NCBI RefSeq assembly: GCF_010548525.1 | Contig: NZ_JAAGMG010000433.1 | Location: 1-42,628, forward strand | Direction: 5' to 3' | Origin: Streptomyces sp. SID14478 | Lineage (GTDB): Bacteria; Actinomycetota; Actinomycetes; Streptomycetales; Streptomycetaceae | DNA length: 42,628 bases | Part shown: positions 24,590-32,421 of the stretch, piece after piece | Position numbering within the stretch: position 1 is the first letter of the stretch | Layout of the letters: every line of letters starts with the position of its first letter | The notes under the pieces: generated by a model | What the model was told of the DNA's origin: nothing | What the model saw: the letters and a program-made list of their open reading frames with translations, nothing else | Database searches by the model: none | Program-made: the position numbers and the translations under genes

Positions 24590-24820
24590 ATGCTCATTGG
24601 CATGTCAGGCATCAACGAGCAGCGCGGCGAACTGCAAGACATGTCACCTGTCGAACTCGCCTTGATCAAGGCGAGTTTGCGGGAGGCGCGCGCCACCGTG
24701 GAACGACTGGTGGAGCGCACCGACAAACTCACGGTGCGGGTGGAGTCTCAGTACCGACGATCTGCTCAAGGCGGTCCAGTCGCTCACCGAGTACACGCAG
24801 GGCGTCATGGATCGCACTGA
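24590..24820 (+). CDS. Possible small coiled protein
   Basis: A 76-residue frame whose first part (MSPVELALIKASLREARATV, then ERLVERTDKL) looks helical and protein-like, while the last 25 residues overlap the end of the GntR gene on the other strand. No clear ribosome-binding site is seen. It may be an artefact. Confidence 0.25.
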   Translation: MLIGMSGINEQRGELQDMSPVELALIKASLREARATVERLVERTDKLTVRVESQYRRSAQGGPVAHRVHAGRHGSH

Positions 24821-25124
24821 GTTCAGTCGCCAAGGCGGTGAACGCGGGGCTACTCCCCGGTTCGGTGCCGAGGGGGACGGACGGATCCCGGACGAACGTG
24901 CCGCGCCCTTGCTGGGTGAGTACAAGCCCTTCATCCCGAAGCTGGCTGTACGCGCTCTGCACGGTCATGAGCTGAACGCGCAGTTCCTTGGCAAGCCCAC
25001 GGGCGGCGGGGAGTCGATGGCCGGGCTTGTACTCGCTGTCAGGGTCCGTGATCTTCGCACGGTACTCGGCTGCGATCTCCTTGGCCGTCGGCGGCTGCTT
25101 GGGCGCTTCGGGGCTCTCATCCAT
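24729..25124 (-). CDS. GntR-family repressor (KorSA/KorA-like)
   Basis: This encodes 131 residues. It has the compact winged helix of GntR proteins: IAAEYRAKI, then GHRLPAARGLAKELRVQLMT, then VQSAYSQLRDEGLVLTQQGR and GTFV. A short helical tail (ELSAIHDALRVLGERLDRLE) replaces a ligand domain. Such short GntR proteins repress the transfer and replication genes of AICEs, as KorSA does in pSAM2. Two palindromic sites lie just upstream of its start (25142-25208), so autoregulation is likely. It is divergent from the spread/transfer gene chain. Confidence 0.8.
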   Translation of the reverse strand: MDESPEAPKQPPTAKEIAAEYRAKITDPDSEYKPGHRLPAARGLAKELRVQLMTVQSAYSQLRDEGLVLTQQGRGTFVRDPSVPLGTEPGSSPAFTALATELSAIHDALRVLGERLDRLEQIVGTETPPAP

Positions 25125-25141
25125 ACCCCCGAGCGTAGCTG

Positions 25142-25208
25142 GACCTAGGTCAATCTCCGATCCCTTCAGCGAGACCGCTTGACACTCAGATTGACATGGG
25201 TCAATCTG
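25142..25208. promoter_or_regulatory. Likely GntR operators
   Basis: Perfect inverted repeat CAGATTGAC-4-GTCAATCTG at 25187-25208. A second site at 25142-25156 combines the palindrome GACCTAGGTC with the same half-site GGTCAATCT. A TTGACA hexamer (25179-25184) borders the first operator, and another (25191-25196) lies inside it. The position upstream of the GntR gene and before the transfer genes suits a repressor that controls both directions. Confidence 0.7.
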
Positions 25209-25442
25209 AAATCGCGATGGAACGAGACCCCGGAAACGGGCCTCACTGATCCGATTGCAGTTGCTTGACCTGCATAAACGGGCGTCGAGTCTTCGGATTC
25301 GGCGTCAAGGGGCCCGGGGCAGATCGGGCCGAGGTTCCCGGTTCCCTGGTCAACCGGAGGGCTTAGACCGAAAGGTCACGTCTCCATACGCCTGACACGG
25401 GAGCTCGTGTTCCCGAAGGAGACCGCGCACTACCCCACCTCG

Positions 25443-25563
25443 CCGCAGCTCATCGGCTGCGGCCGGTTGCCTCCGCCGCTCGTCTCGTACGAGCGGCGCC
25501 GAGGGGAGCCGGATCTACCGACTTCAACGGCGCGCGGCCCCGGTGCTCGAACACCGGGGCCGC
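25443..25563. promoter_or_regulatory. Three consecutive stem-loops before the transfer gene chain
   Basis: Perfect hairpins at 25443-25462 (CCGCAGC/GCTGCGG), 25475-25497 (GCCGCTCGT/ACGAGCGGC) and 25534-25563 (GCGGCCCCGGTG/CACCGGGGCCGC). They sit in the 478-base gene-free stretch between the GntR gene and the first transfer gene. The last is terminator-like and lies 39 bases before the ATG at 25603, so it may be an attenuator, or end a small RNA. Confidence 0.5.
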
Positions 25564-25602
25564 TGTTCGGGCCGTTGCCCACCGCTAGGGAGACCACGAC
25601 CC

Positions 25603-25866
25603 ATGGAACACATCGTCACTGTTCAGGACGCTGTTACCGCTTTCGCTCCGTTCATGGAGCCGACGAACGCCGAGCTGGACGCCATCGAGCGCGAGATGCC
25701 CGTCATCCGCGCCGAGGTAGACCTGCTGGACGCGCAGATCATCACCATCGACCGCACCCCGACCGAGCTGGACGAACGGCGCATCCGCCGGGCCCGCCGG
25801 CGCGTGCTCGCCGCCCACCGCGATCAGCTCAACGGCACGGCCGTGCAGACGGGCGGTGTCGCATGA
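25603..25866 (+). CDS. Small AICE protein, DUF6284-like
   Basis: This encodes 87 residues (VQDAVTAFAPFMEPTNAELD, then AIEREMPVIRAEVDLLDAQI, then RRIRRARRRVLA). It is helical, acidic in the first part and basic in the second. I know this pattern as a family always found at the start of Streptomyces AICE transfer operons (DUF6284 from memory); the role is unknown. The ATG at 25603 has GGGAGA upstream. The stop overlaps the next start (ATGA). Confidence 0.7.
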   Translation: MEHIVTVQDAVTAFAPFMEPTNAELDAIEREMPVIRAEVDLLDAQIITIDRTPTELDERRIRRARRRVLAAHRDQLNGTAVQTGGVA

Positions 25867-26390
25867 TCCGCATCGTCACCCGCAAGCGGCTCGCGCGGCT
25901 CGAAGCCGACACGCACGCCGCGTTCGAGCGGGCCCGCGAGACGAGTGAGGCCGCGCACGAGGCGGCGGCCCGGCACGTGGTCGAGCTGGCCACCGTCACC
26001 GGCCGCGCGAAGCGTGCCGAGGAGAGCAAGAACGAAGTCGGTGAGATGTTCACCGGCGCGGTGGCCGAGCTGGCCGCCGCGCAGCAAGAGCTTCTGCTGA
26101 AGGGCAACGAGCTGCGGCGCCTGCGCGAGGAGCTGGCCGAGGCGTGCAAGGCGGCCCGGCAGGTGTTCGTGCTCCTGCACTACGGCACGCCGGTGATGGT
26201 CTACGGCAGCCGTGAGGACGCGTACGCCGACACCGCCACCCACCACGCTCCGGCCGACAAGTGGGGACCCACACGGCGGTTTTGGGCGGATGCGGAATGG
26301 CTGCTCGCGGCGTTCATCTACGACGCCGCGTCGCAGGGCTTCCGGGGTTCGCTGGAGCCGGTGGCTGAACCGGTCGGGGGTGCGGCGTGA
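25863..26390 (+). CDS. Coiled-coil protein of the transfer operon
   Basis: This encodes 175 residues. The first 110 or so are predicted coiled coil (TRKRLARLEADTHAAFERAR, then GNELRRLREELAEACKAARQ). The C-terminal part (QVFVLLHYGTPVMVYGSRED, then RFWADAEWLLAAFIYDA) is globular. The function is unknown. It overlaps its neighbours by four bases on both sides, so translation is coupled through the chain. Confidence 0.65.
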   Translation: MIRIVTRKRLARLEADTHAAFERARETSEAAHEAAARHVVELATVTGRAKRAEESKNEVGEMFTGAVAELAAAQQELLLKGNELRRLREELAEACKAARQVFVLLHYGTPVMVYGSREDAYADTATHHAPADKWGPTRRFWADAEWLLAAFIYDAASQGFRGSLEPVAEPVGGAA

Positions 26391-27397
26391 ACAGTGTTCA
26401 GACGCGTTCAGCCGAGCGCGCGCTGTCGGGCGGCACGTGGTTGATCGTGTGCGGCGCGATGCTCTACTCGATCCTCACCGTCACCCCGCTCATGGCCAAG
26501 CACACCGCCGACGAGTGGGCGTGGACGGCGCCGATCCTGCCGCTCGTCGTGGACGCCGCTGTCGTCATCGTGGTCAAGCTCGATGACGTCCTGGCCCGTC
26601 TCGGTGGGCATGGCGGCAAGTGGCCTGTTGCCCTGCGCTGGATGACCGGCCTCATGACGTGGGCGCTGAACATCGCGGACTCCGCGCTGAAGAAGGACCT
26701 GGTGGGAGTGGCTGTGCACTCCGTGGCGCCGCTGCTGCTCATCGTCACGGCGGAGACCAGCCTCGCCTACCGGCGCGCCCTGGCCGCCGCCCAAGCGGCC
26801 CTTAAGGCCGAGCAGAGGGCCGAGCGTGAGCAGCGCGAGCAGGCGGCCCGCGAGCGCGAGCAGCGGGCCCGTGCCGAGGCCCGCGAGGAGCGCGAGCACG
26901 CCGCGCAGTTGGCGCGTGAACAGCGCGAGCACGAAGCCCACCTGCTCCGTGAACAGACGGACCGGGAGGAGCGGCAGCGGCGCGAGGAGCGGGAAGCTCG
27001 CGAGCGGGCCGAGGCTGCCGAGCGTGAGGCCCGTGAACGCCGTGAACGCGAGCGTGAACAGCGTGAACACGAGCGGCTGCGCCGTGAACAGCAGGCCCGC
27101 GAGCGGGCCCAAGCGGAACAGTGCGAGCGCGCTACGGCGGCCGAGCGTGAACGCCGTGAACGCGACGAGCAGGCGGCCCGTGAACGCGCCGAACTGCTGA
27201 ATCGCGGCCCGGCTTCGAGCAAGCTGCCCGAGGACGAGGCGCGCCGGATCGTGGCCGCCGCGAGCAGTGCCGGACTCTCGGTGCGGCAGGCGGCCGAGCT
27301 GTGCGGCTGGTCGGTCGGGTGGGTCTCCTCCCGCTACGCCGAGCAGCGCGAGCCCGACGCCGGCCGCCGCGTTGAACTCGCCATCGCGAGCAACTGA
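26387..27397 (+). CDS. DUF2637-type membrane protein with long coiled coil and HTH tail
   Basis: This encodes 336 residues. The N-terminal 120 residues hold about four hydrophobic segments (GTWLIVCGAMLYSILTV, then APILPLVVDAAVVIVV, then SVAPLLLIVTAETSLAY), the layout of DUF2637 spread-type proteins. Residues about 130-275 are an extreme Arg/Glu/Gln coiled coil. The last 40 residues are helix-turn-helix-like (EDEARRIVAAASSAGLSVRQ, then AAELCGWSVGWVSSRY). A membrane anchor, a spacer and a DNA-binding tail would suit a protein that tethers element DNA at the membrane during intra-mycelial spreading (inference). The GTG start overlaps the upstream stop. Confidence 0.7.
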   Translation: MNSVQTRSAERALSGGTWLIVCGAMLYSILTVTPLMAKHTADEWAWTAPILPLVVDAAVVIVVKLDDVLARLGGHGGKWPVALRWMTGLMTWALNIADSALKKDLVGVAVHSVAPLLLIVTAETSLAYRRALAAAQAALKAEQRAEREQREQAAREREQRARAEAREEREHAAQLAREQREHEAHLLREQTDREERQRREEREARERAEAAEREARERREREREQREHERLRREQQARERAQAEQCERATAAERERRERDEQAARERAELLNRGPASSKLPEDEARRIVAAASSAGLSVRQAAELCGWSVGWVSSRYAEQREPDAGRRVELAIASN

Positions 27398-27741
27398 TGG
27401 CCACCCTGCCCACCTACCCGTGGCGCCTCGCCCCGGACGGTTACGCCACCTACCGCCAGCTGCGCGCCCTCGGGCTGCGGCCCGGCGGTCAGGAGGTGGC
27501 CGCGCAGGTGGAACGGCCCCGCCGACGGCGGGGCCCGCTGGTCGCCTACCTCTACCGCATCGACGCCGCGAAGCCGGTCCGTCCGATGACGGCGGCCCGG
27601 CGGGCGGCCCTGGCCAAGGCCAACGCTGCCCGCCGCACCTGCCCCGAGTGCCGGCGCGATGCCGGATACGTCATCCCGCCGACGCTCGGCATGTGCTCCA
27701 CCTGCGCCTTTCCCGACGACACCGGCCTGGAGGCTGCGTGA
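27397..27741 (+). CDS. RRQRL-type zinc-binding AICE protein
   Basis: This encodes 114 residues. N-terminal LPTYPWRLAPDGYATYRQLR and ALGLRPGGQEVAAQVERPRR match the family I know as RRQRL-motif zinc-binding proteins of AICEs. A zinc-finger-like C-terminus follows (CPECRRD, then LGMCSTC). The stop of the previous gene and this ATG share a base (TGATG). The role is unknown; it is probably a nucleic-acid or protein adaptor in the transfer operon. Confidence 0.7.
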   Translation: MATLPTYPWRLAPDGYATYRQLRALGLRPGGQEVAAQVERPRRRRGPLVAYLYRIDAAKPVRPMTAARRAALAKANAARRTCPECRRDAGYVIPPTLGMCSTCAFPDDTGLEAA

Positions 27742-28103
27742 TGGAAAACCTCCCCGCACAGCGTCAGTTGACCGTCGTCCAGCTCCCCGACGGCACCCAC
27801 ACCTACGCCGACCCCGCCTCCCTGCCCGCACAGCAGGCCGGGCCGCAGGTGGTCCACATCCACCAGGCGCCCCCGGACCGCACGGTGCAGCGCCTCGCGC
27901 TCGGCTCCGGTATCGGCGCCGGGACGGTCGCGGCCGGCGTCTACTTCGGCCCGCTGCTCGTCGGCGTGCTGACCGCGATTGCCGCGAACCTCGCGATGCT
28001 CGCGTTCATCACGCTCCTGCTCGGGTGGGCCGTGGTCACCGTGGTCCGCGCCGTGTCCGACGGCGGCAAGACCACCGGCAGGAAGAGCCGCCGGGGTCGC
28101 TGA
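27741..28103 (+). CDS. SpdB/DUF6251-like small membrane protein
   Basis: This encodes 120 residues. The soluble N-terminus (LTVVQLPDGTHTYADP) is followed by two adjacent membrane segments (LALGSGIGAGTVAAGVYFGP and ANLAMLAFITLLLGWAVVTV) and a basic tail. It fits the small Spd (spread) proteins that help plasmid DNA move across septa together with TraB. It overlaps the previous gene by one base (TGATG). Confidence 0.65.
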   Translation: MENLPAQRQLTVVQLPDGTHTYADPASLPAQQAGPQVVHIHQAPPDRTVQRLALGSGIGAGTVAAGVYFGPLLVGVLTAIAANLAMLAFITLLLGWAVVTVVRAVSDGGKTTGRKSRRGR

Positions 28104-28211
28104 GCAACTCGCGCCCCTAGACGGCTCGCAGAGCGCTCGAACCCCCTCGCGCGGGGTGGAAGACCCCCGGCCCCGCGAACGGCCTTTCAGGGGCCCGCGA
28201 GGGGGTTGCGC

Positions 28212-28346
28212 GGCCGTCTTTTCGACGGCCCTACGCGCGCGGGCGCGTAGGGCCCCACCCCTCCCCTTCGCTCAACTCTGCAACGTCGCAGGTCAGGTGC
28301 GGTTGCGGGGGTTCAACCGGTGCCGTCGGCGCAACCGACGGCACCG
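28212..28346. promoter_or_regulatory. Overlapping hairpins in the traB leader
   Basis: Hairpin 1: GGCCGTC (28212-28218) with GACGGCC (28224-28230). Hairpin 2: GGCCCTACGCG (28227-28237) with CGCGTAGGGCC (28244-28254). They share 28227-28230, so they exclude each other. A third perfect 12-bp hairpin spans 28318-28346 and ends 57 bases before the traB start. The 299-base gap is otherwise empty. It is terminator- or attenuator-like. Confidence 0.5.
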
Positions 28347-28402
28347 CTGCCTGCAACTCGCTCGGGCCGACGGCCCTCATCCACTTGTCTTGGAGGACTC
28401 TC

Positions 28403-30250
28403 GTGGACTGGAAGCAAGCATGGTCGACCACCACCAACACCACCACCACGGCCCTCGATTCGATCTCCCCGGTGTTCGTGCCGTTCGCGGCGCGCTGGGA
28501 CCTGGAGGCCGACCGCCGCAACAAGCTGCGCACCCCTGAGCACCTGAAAACGCTCATGGCGGCGCAGAAGGAGCACAACGCCGCGCGCTCCACGCTGTCC
28601 ACGGCCAAATCGCAGAAGCTCACCGCTCGGGCCGCGACGCACAACTGGTTCGCCGCGCCCCGCCGCGCCGCCCGGGTCGCGGCCAAGGCCGCCACGGCAC
28701 ACGAGCGCGACACCCGCGCCAAGCTCAAGGAAGCGCGAGTGAACTACCCGACCACGCTCAAGGCCCGCGCGATCCAATCGCACTCGGTGCACGCCGTGCC
28801 CGGCGCGATCGCGTCCGCACTCATGTCCACGCAGCACCTCACCCTCTGGCCCGCCACCACATCGGCGTTGCTGATCGGGGCGAACGTGGCCGGTCTCGCG
28901 CTCGGTCGGCGCACGCTGCGGGTGTCGGTGGATGAGTCGCTGTCGCTCGAAGAACGCCAGCTCATGGAGCGTCTCGACCCCGCGTACTGGGTCGAGCACG
29001 CTGCGGACCGGGGCCTGTCCGGCACCGTCACCACACCCCCGGCCATCGAGCCGGGCGGCATCCGCTGCGAGGTCCGCCTGGACGGCACGTGGACGGTCAA
29101 GACGCTCGCGGACAAGGCCGACTCGGTGCGTGCGCTGCTCGGGGCCCGCACCGCGCTGCGTATCCGGATCACGTCCGCCTCGCGCGGCGGGTGGGCCGTG
29201 CTCTCTCTGGCGACGCGTTCGGCAGCCGCGGGCGTCTCCTCGCTGTGGACCCCGGACCGCATCCCCGACGACCCGATGGTGATGAGCCTGGGTCTGGACA
29301 CCGAGACCGGCGATGAGGTCCTGGTTCCGTTCGACGAGCGGCTGTTGGTCTCCGGCGCGTCCGGCACCGGCAAGTCGTGGTCGTTCCGGCCCCTCATGGC
29401 CACCGCCCACCTGCGCGGTGACCTGCTGCTCATCGACGGCAAGGGGGAAGAGGCCAACATCTGGGAGTCGGTCTGCCGGGTCGCCGTGGAAGTCGACGAG
29501 ATCGCGGCCGCGATCGACGACGCGCACGCGGAGATGACCCGCCGCAAGCGCGACATGAAGAAGCGTGGGATCAGCGTGTGGGATGGCCGACAGCTCACCG
29601 TGCCCATCGACGAAGGGCAGGTCGTTCTCGCGGCGATCGCGCGGGACCGGGACCGGCTTCAGCGGCTGATCGAGCTGTCCTCGCTCGGCCGCTCGCGCGG
29701 CGTCGTGTTGTGGTGGGCCACGCAGTACCCGCTCACCGACGGGTCCGCTCCCGGCGTGCACAAGCTGATCGCGCCCAACCTGCTCACCCGGTTCTCGCTG
29801 CGGGTGGCCGGCACGACGCAAGCGCAGGTCGCGCTCGACGACTGCGCGCACTACGCGCCCCACCAGATCCCCGACGGCCGCGAGTACCGGGGCCACGGCT
29901 ACCTCAAGGGCTATGGGCCGCGCATGCTGCGGACCTGGACCCTCGACGACACGGGTGTCCGCGCGCTGCCCAAGTCGGTGTGGAGCCCCGAGCAGGCCAC
30001 CAGCGATTCGGCGTCGCGCACGCCGCTGCGCCTGGTCAAGGACACCGCCGCCGCATCGACCGGGGCGGCGACCAACCGGGACAAGGTGCTGTCCGCCGTG
30101 CAGGCGGGCGCCCGCACCGCCAAGGACGTGGCCGACGCGACCGGCCTCAACAAGGGGACCGTCTCCCGCGAAATCAAGGCCCTCACCGCCGGCGGATCCC
30201 TGCACCGCACCGCCGACGGCCGCATCCTGCCCGGCCAGCAAGCCGCCTGA
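28403..30250 (+). CDS. TraB/FtsK-like double-stranded DNA translocase
   Basis: This encodes 615 residues. Two hydrophobic stretches near residues 130-165 anchor it to the membrane. Walker A is GASGTGKS (about 318-325); the FtsK-type LLLIDGKGEE follows, and the Walker B-like PIDEGQVVL. The C-terminal 60 residues are a winged helix (KDVADATGLNKGTVSREIKA) like the gamma domain that reads 8-base repeats in the clt locus. This is the single protein that moves double-stranded DNA between Streptomyces hyphae. I chose the GTG at 28403 because GGAGG lies seven bases upstream. Confidence 0.9.
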   Translation: MDWKQAWSTTTNTTTTALDSISPVFVPFAARWDLEADRRNKLRTPEHLKTLMAAQKEHNAARSTLSTAKSQKLTARAATHNWFAAPRRAARVAAKAATAHERDTRAKLKEARVNYPTTLKARAIQSHSVHAVPGAIASALMSTQHLTLWPATTSALLIGANVAGLALGRRTLRVSVDESLSLEERQLMERLDPAYWVEHAADRGLSGTVTTPPAIEPGGIRCEVRLDGTWTVKTLADKADSVRALLGARTALRIRITSASRGGWAVLSLATRSAAAGVSSLWTPDRIPDDPMVMSLGLDTETGDEVLVPFDERLLVSGASGTGKSWSFRPLMATAHLRGDLLLIDGKGEEANIWESVCRVAVEVDEIAAAIDDAHAEMTRRKRDMKKRGISVWDGRQLTVPIDEGQVVLAAIARDRDRLQRLIELSSLGRSRGVVLWWATQYPLTDGSAPGVHKLIAPNLLTRFSLRVAGTTQAQVALDDCAHYAPHQIPDGREYRGHGYLKGYGPRMLRTWTLDDTGVRALPKSVWSPEQATSDSASRTPLRLVKDTAAASTGAATNRDKVLSAVQAGARTAKDVADATGLNKGTVSREIKALTAGGSLHRTADGRILPGQQAA

Positions 30251-30275
30251 CCGCCTACCCGAGAGGAACCCCACG

Positions 30276-30779
30276 ATGACGACGCCTCCGACCCCGGCCG
30301 AGCTGGCCGACCAGGCCGCCGAAGCGGTCCGCGCCCTCAACTACGCCACCCTCCCGTGGGCCAGCGGACTGGCCTTCCCCGGCGACGCATACAGCACCGT
30401 CGGCAACCTCTCCATGCTGGCCATGCGGCTTCCCCAGGCGCTGCGCCAGATCACGGGATTCATCGACCGCCAGCACGAGCAGGGCGCCCTGTACAGCGAC
30501 CAGGGCACCGACTCCCTGGAAACCCGCATCGCCCTGCTGCGCAGCGCCACGGACGCGGCGGTCATCGCTGCGGACGGGCTGTATGCCGCCCTCGAACAGG
30601 CCCATGGCGCGCTGAGCCCCATCGGCGCGCAGGGCTACGGCCTCGACGACGAGCCGTACGAGGAGGCCGACGACTGCCCCACCTGCGAGGCCGAGCAGGA
30701 CAGCGGCGAGATCTACCCGCACTGCTGCGGATGCGGCGCCGACGGCTCCAGCGAACGCCCCGACTGCACCTGCGGCTAG
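30276..30779 (+). CDS. Unknown AICE protein with Cys-rich tail
   Basis: This encodes 167 residues: a helical body (LPQALRQITGFIDRQHEQGA, then LLRSATDAAVIAADGLYAAL) and a C-terminus with many cysteines (CPTCEAEQDSG, then HCCGCGADG, then CTCG), probably metal-binding. The ATG at 30276 has GAGAGGAA upstream. It follows traB by 25 bases and is a usual neighbour there in AICEs, with no known function. Confidence 0.65.
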   Translation: MTTPPTPAELADQAAEAVRALNYATLPWASGLAFPGDAYSTVGNLSMLAMRLPQALRQITGFIDRQHEQGALYSDQGTDSLETRIALLRSATDAAVIAADGLYAALEQAHGALSPIGAQGYGLDDEPYEEADDCPTCEAEQDSGEIYPHCCGCGADGSSERPDCTCG

Positions 30780-30863
30780 CTACGCCAAGGGCGGCCCCCT
30801 CTCGCCAAAGACCGGGCCGCCCTTGTCCACCTGCCCTCAACAGACCTGTGGAGGTCTCCCAGC

Positions 30864-31589
30864 ATGACTCAACCCACCGACATCCGGCGAGACGGCCACC
30901 GGCCGTTACTGCTGGATCTGTTCTCGTGTTCCGGCGGCGCCGGCATGGGCTACGCCCGCGCCGGATTCTGCGTGCACGGATGCGACATCGCCGACCGGCC
31001 CAACTACCCGTTCGCGTACCACCGGGGCGACGCGCTCGAATACCTCGCCCGCCTGATCACCACGGGCGAGATCGAGCGGTATGCGGCCGTGCACGCGTCC
31101 CCGCCGTGCCAGGCCGGATGCGCGCTGACCGTGGGCACGAACCAGTCCCAGGGCTGGGGCGGCACCCACGTCGATCTGGTGGCGCCCACCCGTGAACTGC
31201 TCGACCGGACGGGTCTTCCGTACGTGATCGAGCAGCCCAACGGCCGTGCGGAGATCCGCAAAGACCTCACCCTGTGCGGCGAGATGTTCGGACTCGGGGT
31301 GATCCGGCACCGCAACTTCGAGCTGGGCGGCTGGTCCATCGAGCAGCCGGCGCACGTCCCGCACCGGGGTCGGGTGCGCGGCTACCGGCACGGCAAGTTC
31401 TACGACGGCCCATACGTGGCCGCGTACGGCAACGGCGGCGGCAAGCCCACCATCCCGGAGCTTCAGGCCGCGCTCGGCATCGCGTGGACGAACGTGCGCG
31501 AGGAGCTGACCGAGGCCATCCCGCCCGCCTACAGCGAGCACATCGGCCGCGCCTTCCTCACCACGGCTGCACTGGGGGTGGCGGCATGA
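30864..31589 (+). CDS. Small DNA cytosine methyltransferase-like protein
   Basis: This encodes 241 residues. C5-cytosine methyltransferase motifs are seen: DLFSCSGGAGMGY (motif I), SPPCQ (motif IV with catalytic Cys) and VIEQPNG (motif VI). It is far shorter than typical Dcm enzymes (350 or more residues) and has little room for a target-recognition domain. Similar mini-methylases are common in AICEs and actinophages. It could protect the element from host restriction. GGAGGT precedes the ATG, and the stop overlaps the next gene (ATGA). Confidence 0.75.
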   Translation: MTQPTDIRRDGHRPLLLDLFSCSGGAGMGYARAGFCVHGCDIADRPNYPFAYHRGDALEYLARLITTGEIERYAAVHASPPCQAGCALTVGTNQSQGWGGTHVDLVAPTRELLDRTGLPYVIEQPNGRAEIRKDLTLCGEMFGLGVIRHRNFELGGWSIEQPAHVPHRGRVRGYRHGKFYDGPYVAAYGNGGGKPTIPELQAALGIAWTNVREELTEAIPPAYSEHIGRAFLTTAALGVAA

Positions 31590-32419
31590 ACGAGCTGCAC
31601 ACGGCCGCCCTCGACCTCGCCGAAACCGGGGTCCCTGTACTACCGCTGCGGGTGGGCAAGGTCCCGTTCGGCAACTGCCGGACCTGCGCCAAGAACGCCT
31701 GTGGTGGCCGGCCGAACATGAAGACCGCCGGGCCCTGCCACTGCCCTGCGCCGTGCCACGCATGGGCCGCCGCCACGACCGACCCGGACGTCATCAACTC
31801 GCGCCTGTGGCGGCGCGCGTGGGGGCAGGCGGCTGCGGTCGCCTACCACCCCGGCGGGGCCGGGCTCACCGTCGTCGACCTCGACGACGCCGACGCCGTG
31901 GCCTGGGCCCGCGAGACCCTGCCGCCGACCCGGACCGTGGCCACGACGCGCGGTGAGCACTGGATCTACCAGGGCGCCATGCGCTCCGTGAACGCGGTCC
32001 GTAACGGCGTCGACCTCAAGTCCACGATGTCCTACGCCCGCTGGCTCGGCACAGGCACCGGCGCCCCCACGCCCCTGCCCGACATCGTGCGCGCCCTGGC
32101 CGACAAGGCACCCGCCACGCCCCGGCCCGAGGTACAGCCCGTCGCCGTACCCGCACGGGGCGGGGAGTGCCGTCACCGCACGCCCGTCTTCCTGGAGCGC
32201 GGCATCGCCATGGCCGAGCAGCGCATCCACGAGGCGCGCAGCGCGGTGCACAGCACGGTGTACGCCACGTTCTTGGCGGTGCTGTCCACGCACGGCCGGT
32301 GCGGCTGCCTCACCGAGGACCACATCGCGCGGCTGTTCACGGCCGCGCAGACCAAGGGCGAGACGGCCCGCCACTGCACCGAAGCGTGGACCAACGCCCG
32401 TACGAAGTTGGGACTGTGA
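31586..32419 (+). CDS. Bifunctional DNA primase/polymerase (Prim-Pol) domain protein
   Basis: This encodes 277 residues. The N-terminal Prim-Pol core shows VPVLPLRVGKVPF and the acidic motif VVDLDDADAVAWA (about residues 96-108). A cysteine cluster (CRTCAKNACGG, then CHCPAPCH) probably binds zinc. The C-terminal 80 residues are helical. Together with the next gene it should form the replication module of the element, making primers at its origin. The ATG at 31586 overlaps the upstream stop by four bases. Confidence 0.8.
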   Translation: MNELHTAALDLAETGVPVLPLRVGKVPFGNCRTCAKNACGGRPNMKTAGPCHCPAPCHAWAAATTDPDVINSRLWRRAWGQAAAVAYHPGGAGLTVVDLDDADAVAWARETLPPTRTVATTRGEHWIYQGAMRSVNAVRNGVDLKSTMSYARWLGTGTGAPTPLPDIVRALADKAPATPRPEVQPVAVPARGGECRHRTPVFLERGIAMAEQRIHEARSAVHSTVYATFLAVLSTHGRCGCLTEDHIARLFTAAQTKGETARHCTEAWTNARTKLGL

Positions 32420-32421
32420 CC

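Noticed and set aside
25407..25862. N-terminal extension of the coiled-coil transfer protein
   Set aside because: The frame is open by chance; the ATGA overlap at 25863 gives a better start, and the extension overlaps hairpins and the DUF6284-like gene.
28313..30340. 675-codon open frame opposite traB
   Set aside because: Shadow of the TraB gene, which has clear Walker motifs, correct codon bias and a ribosome-binding site.
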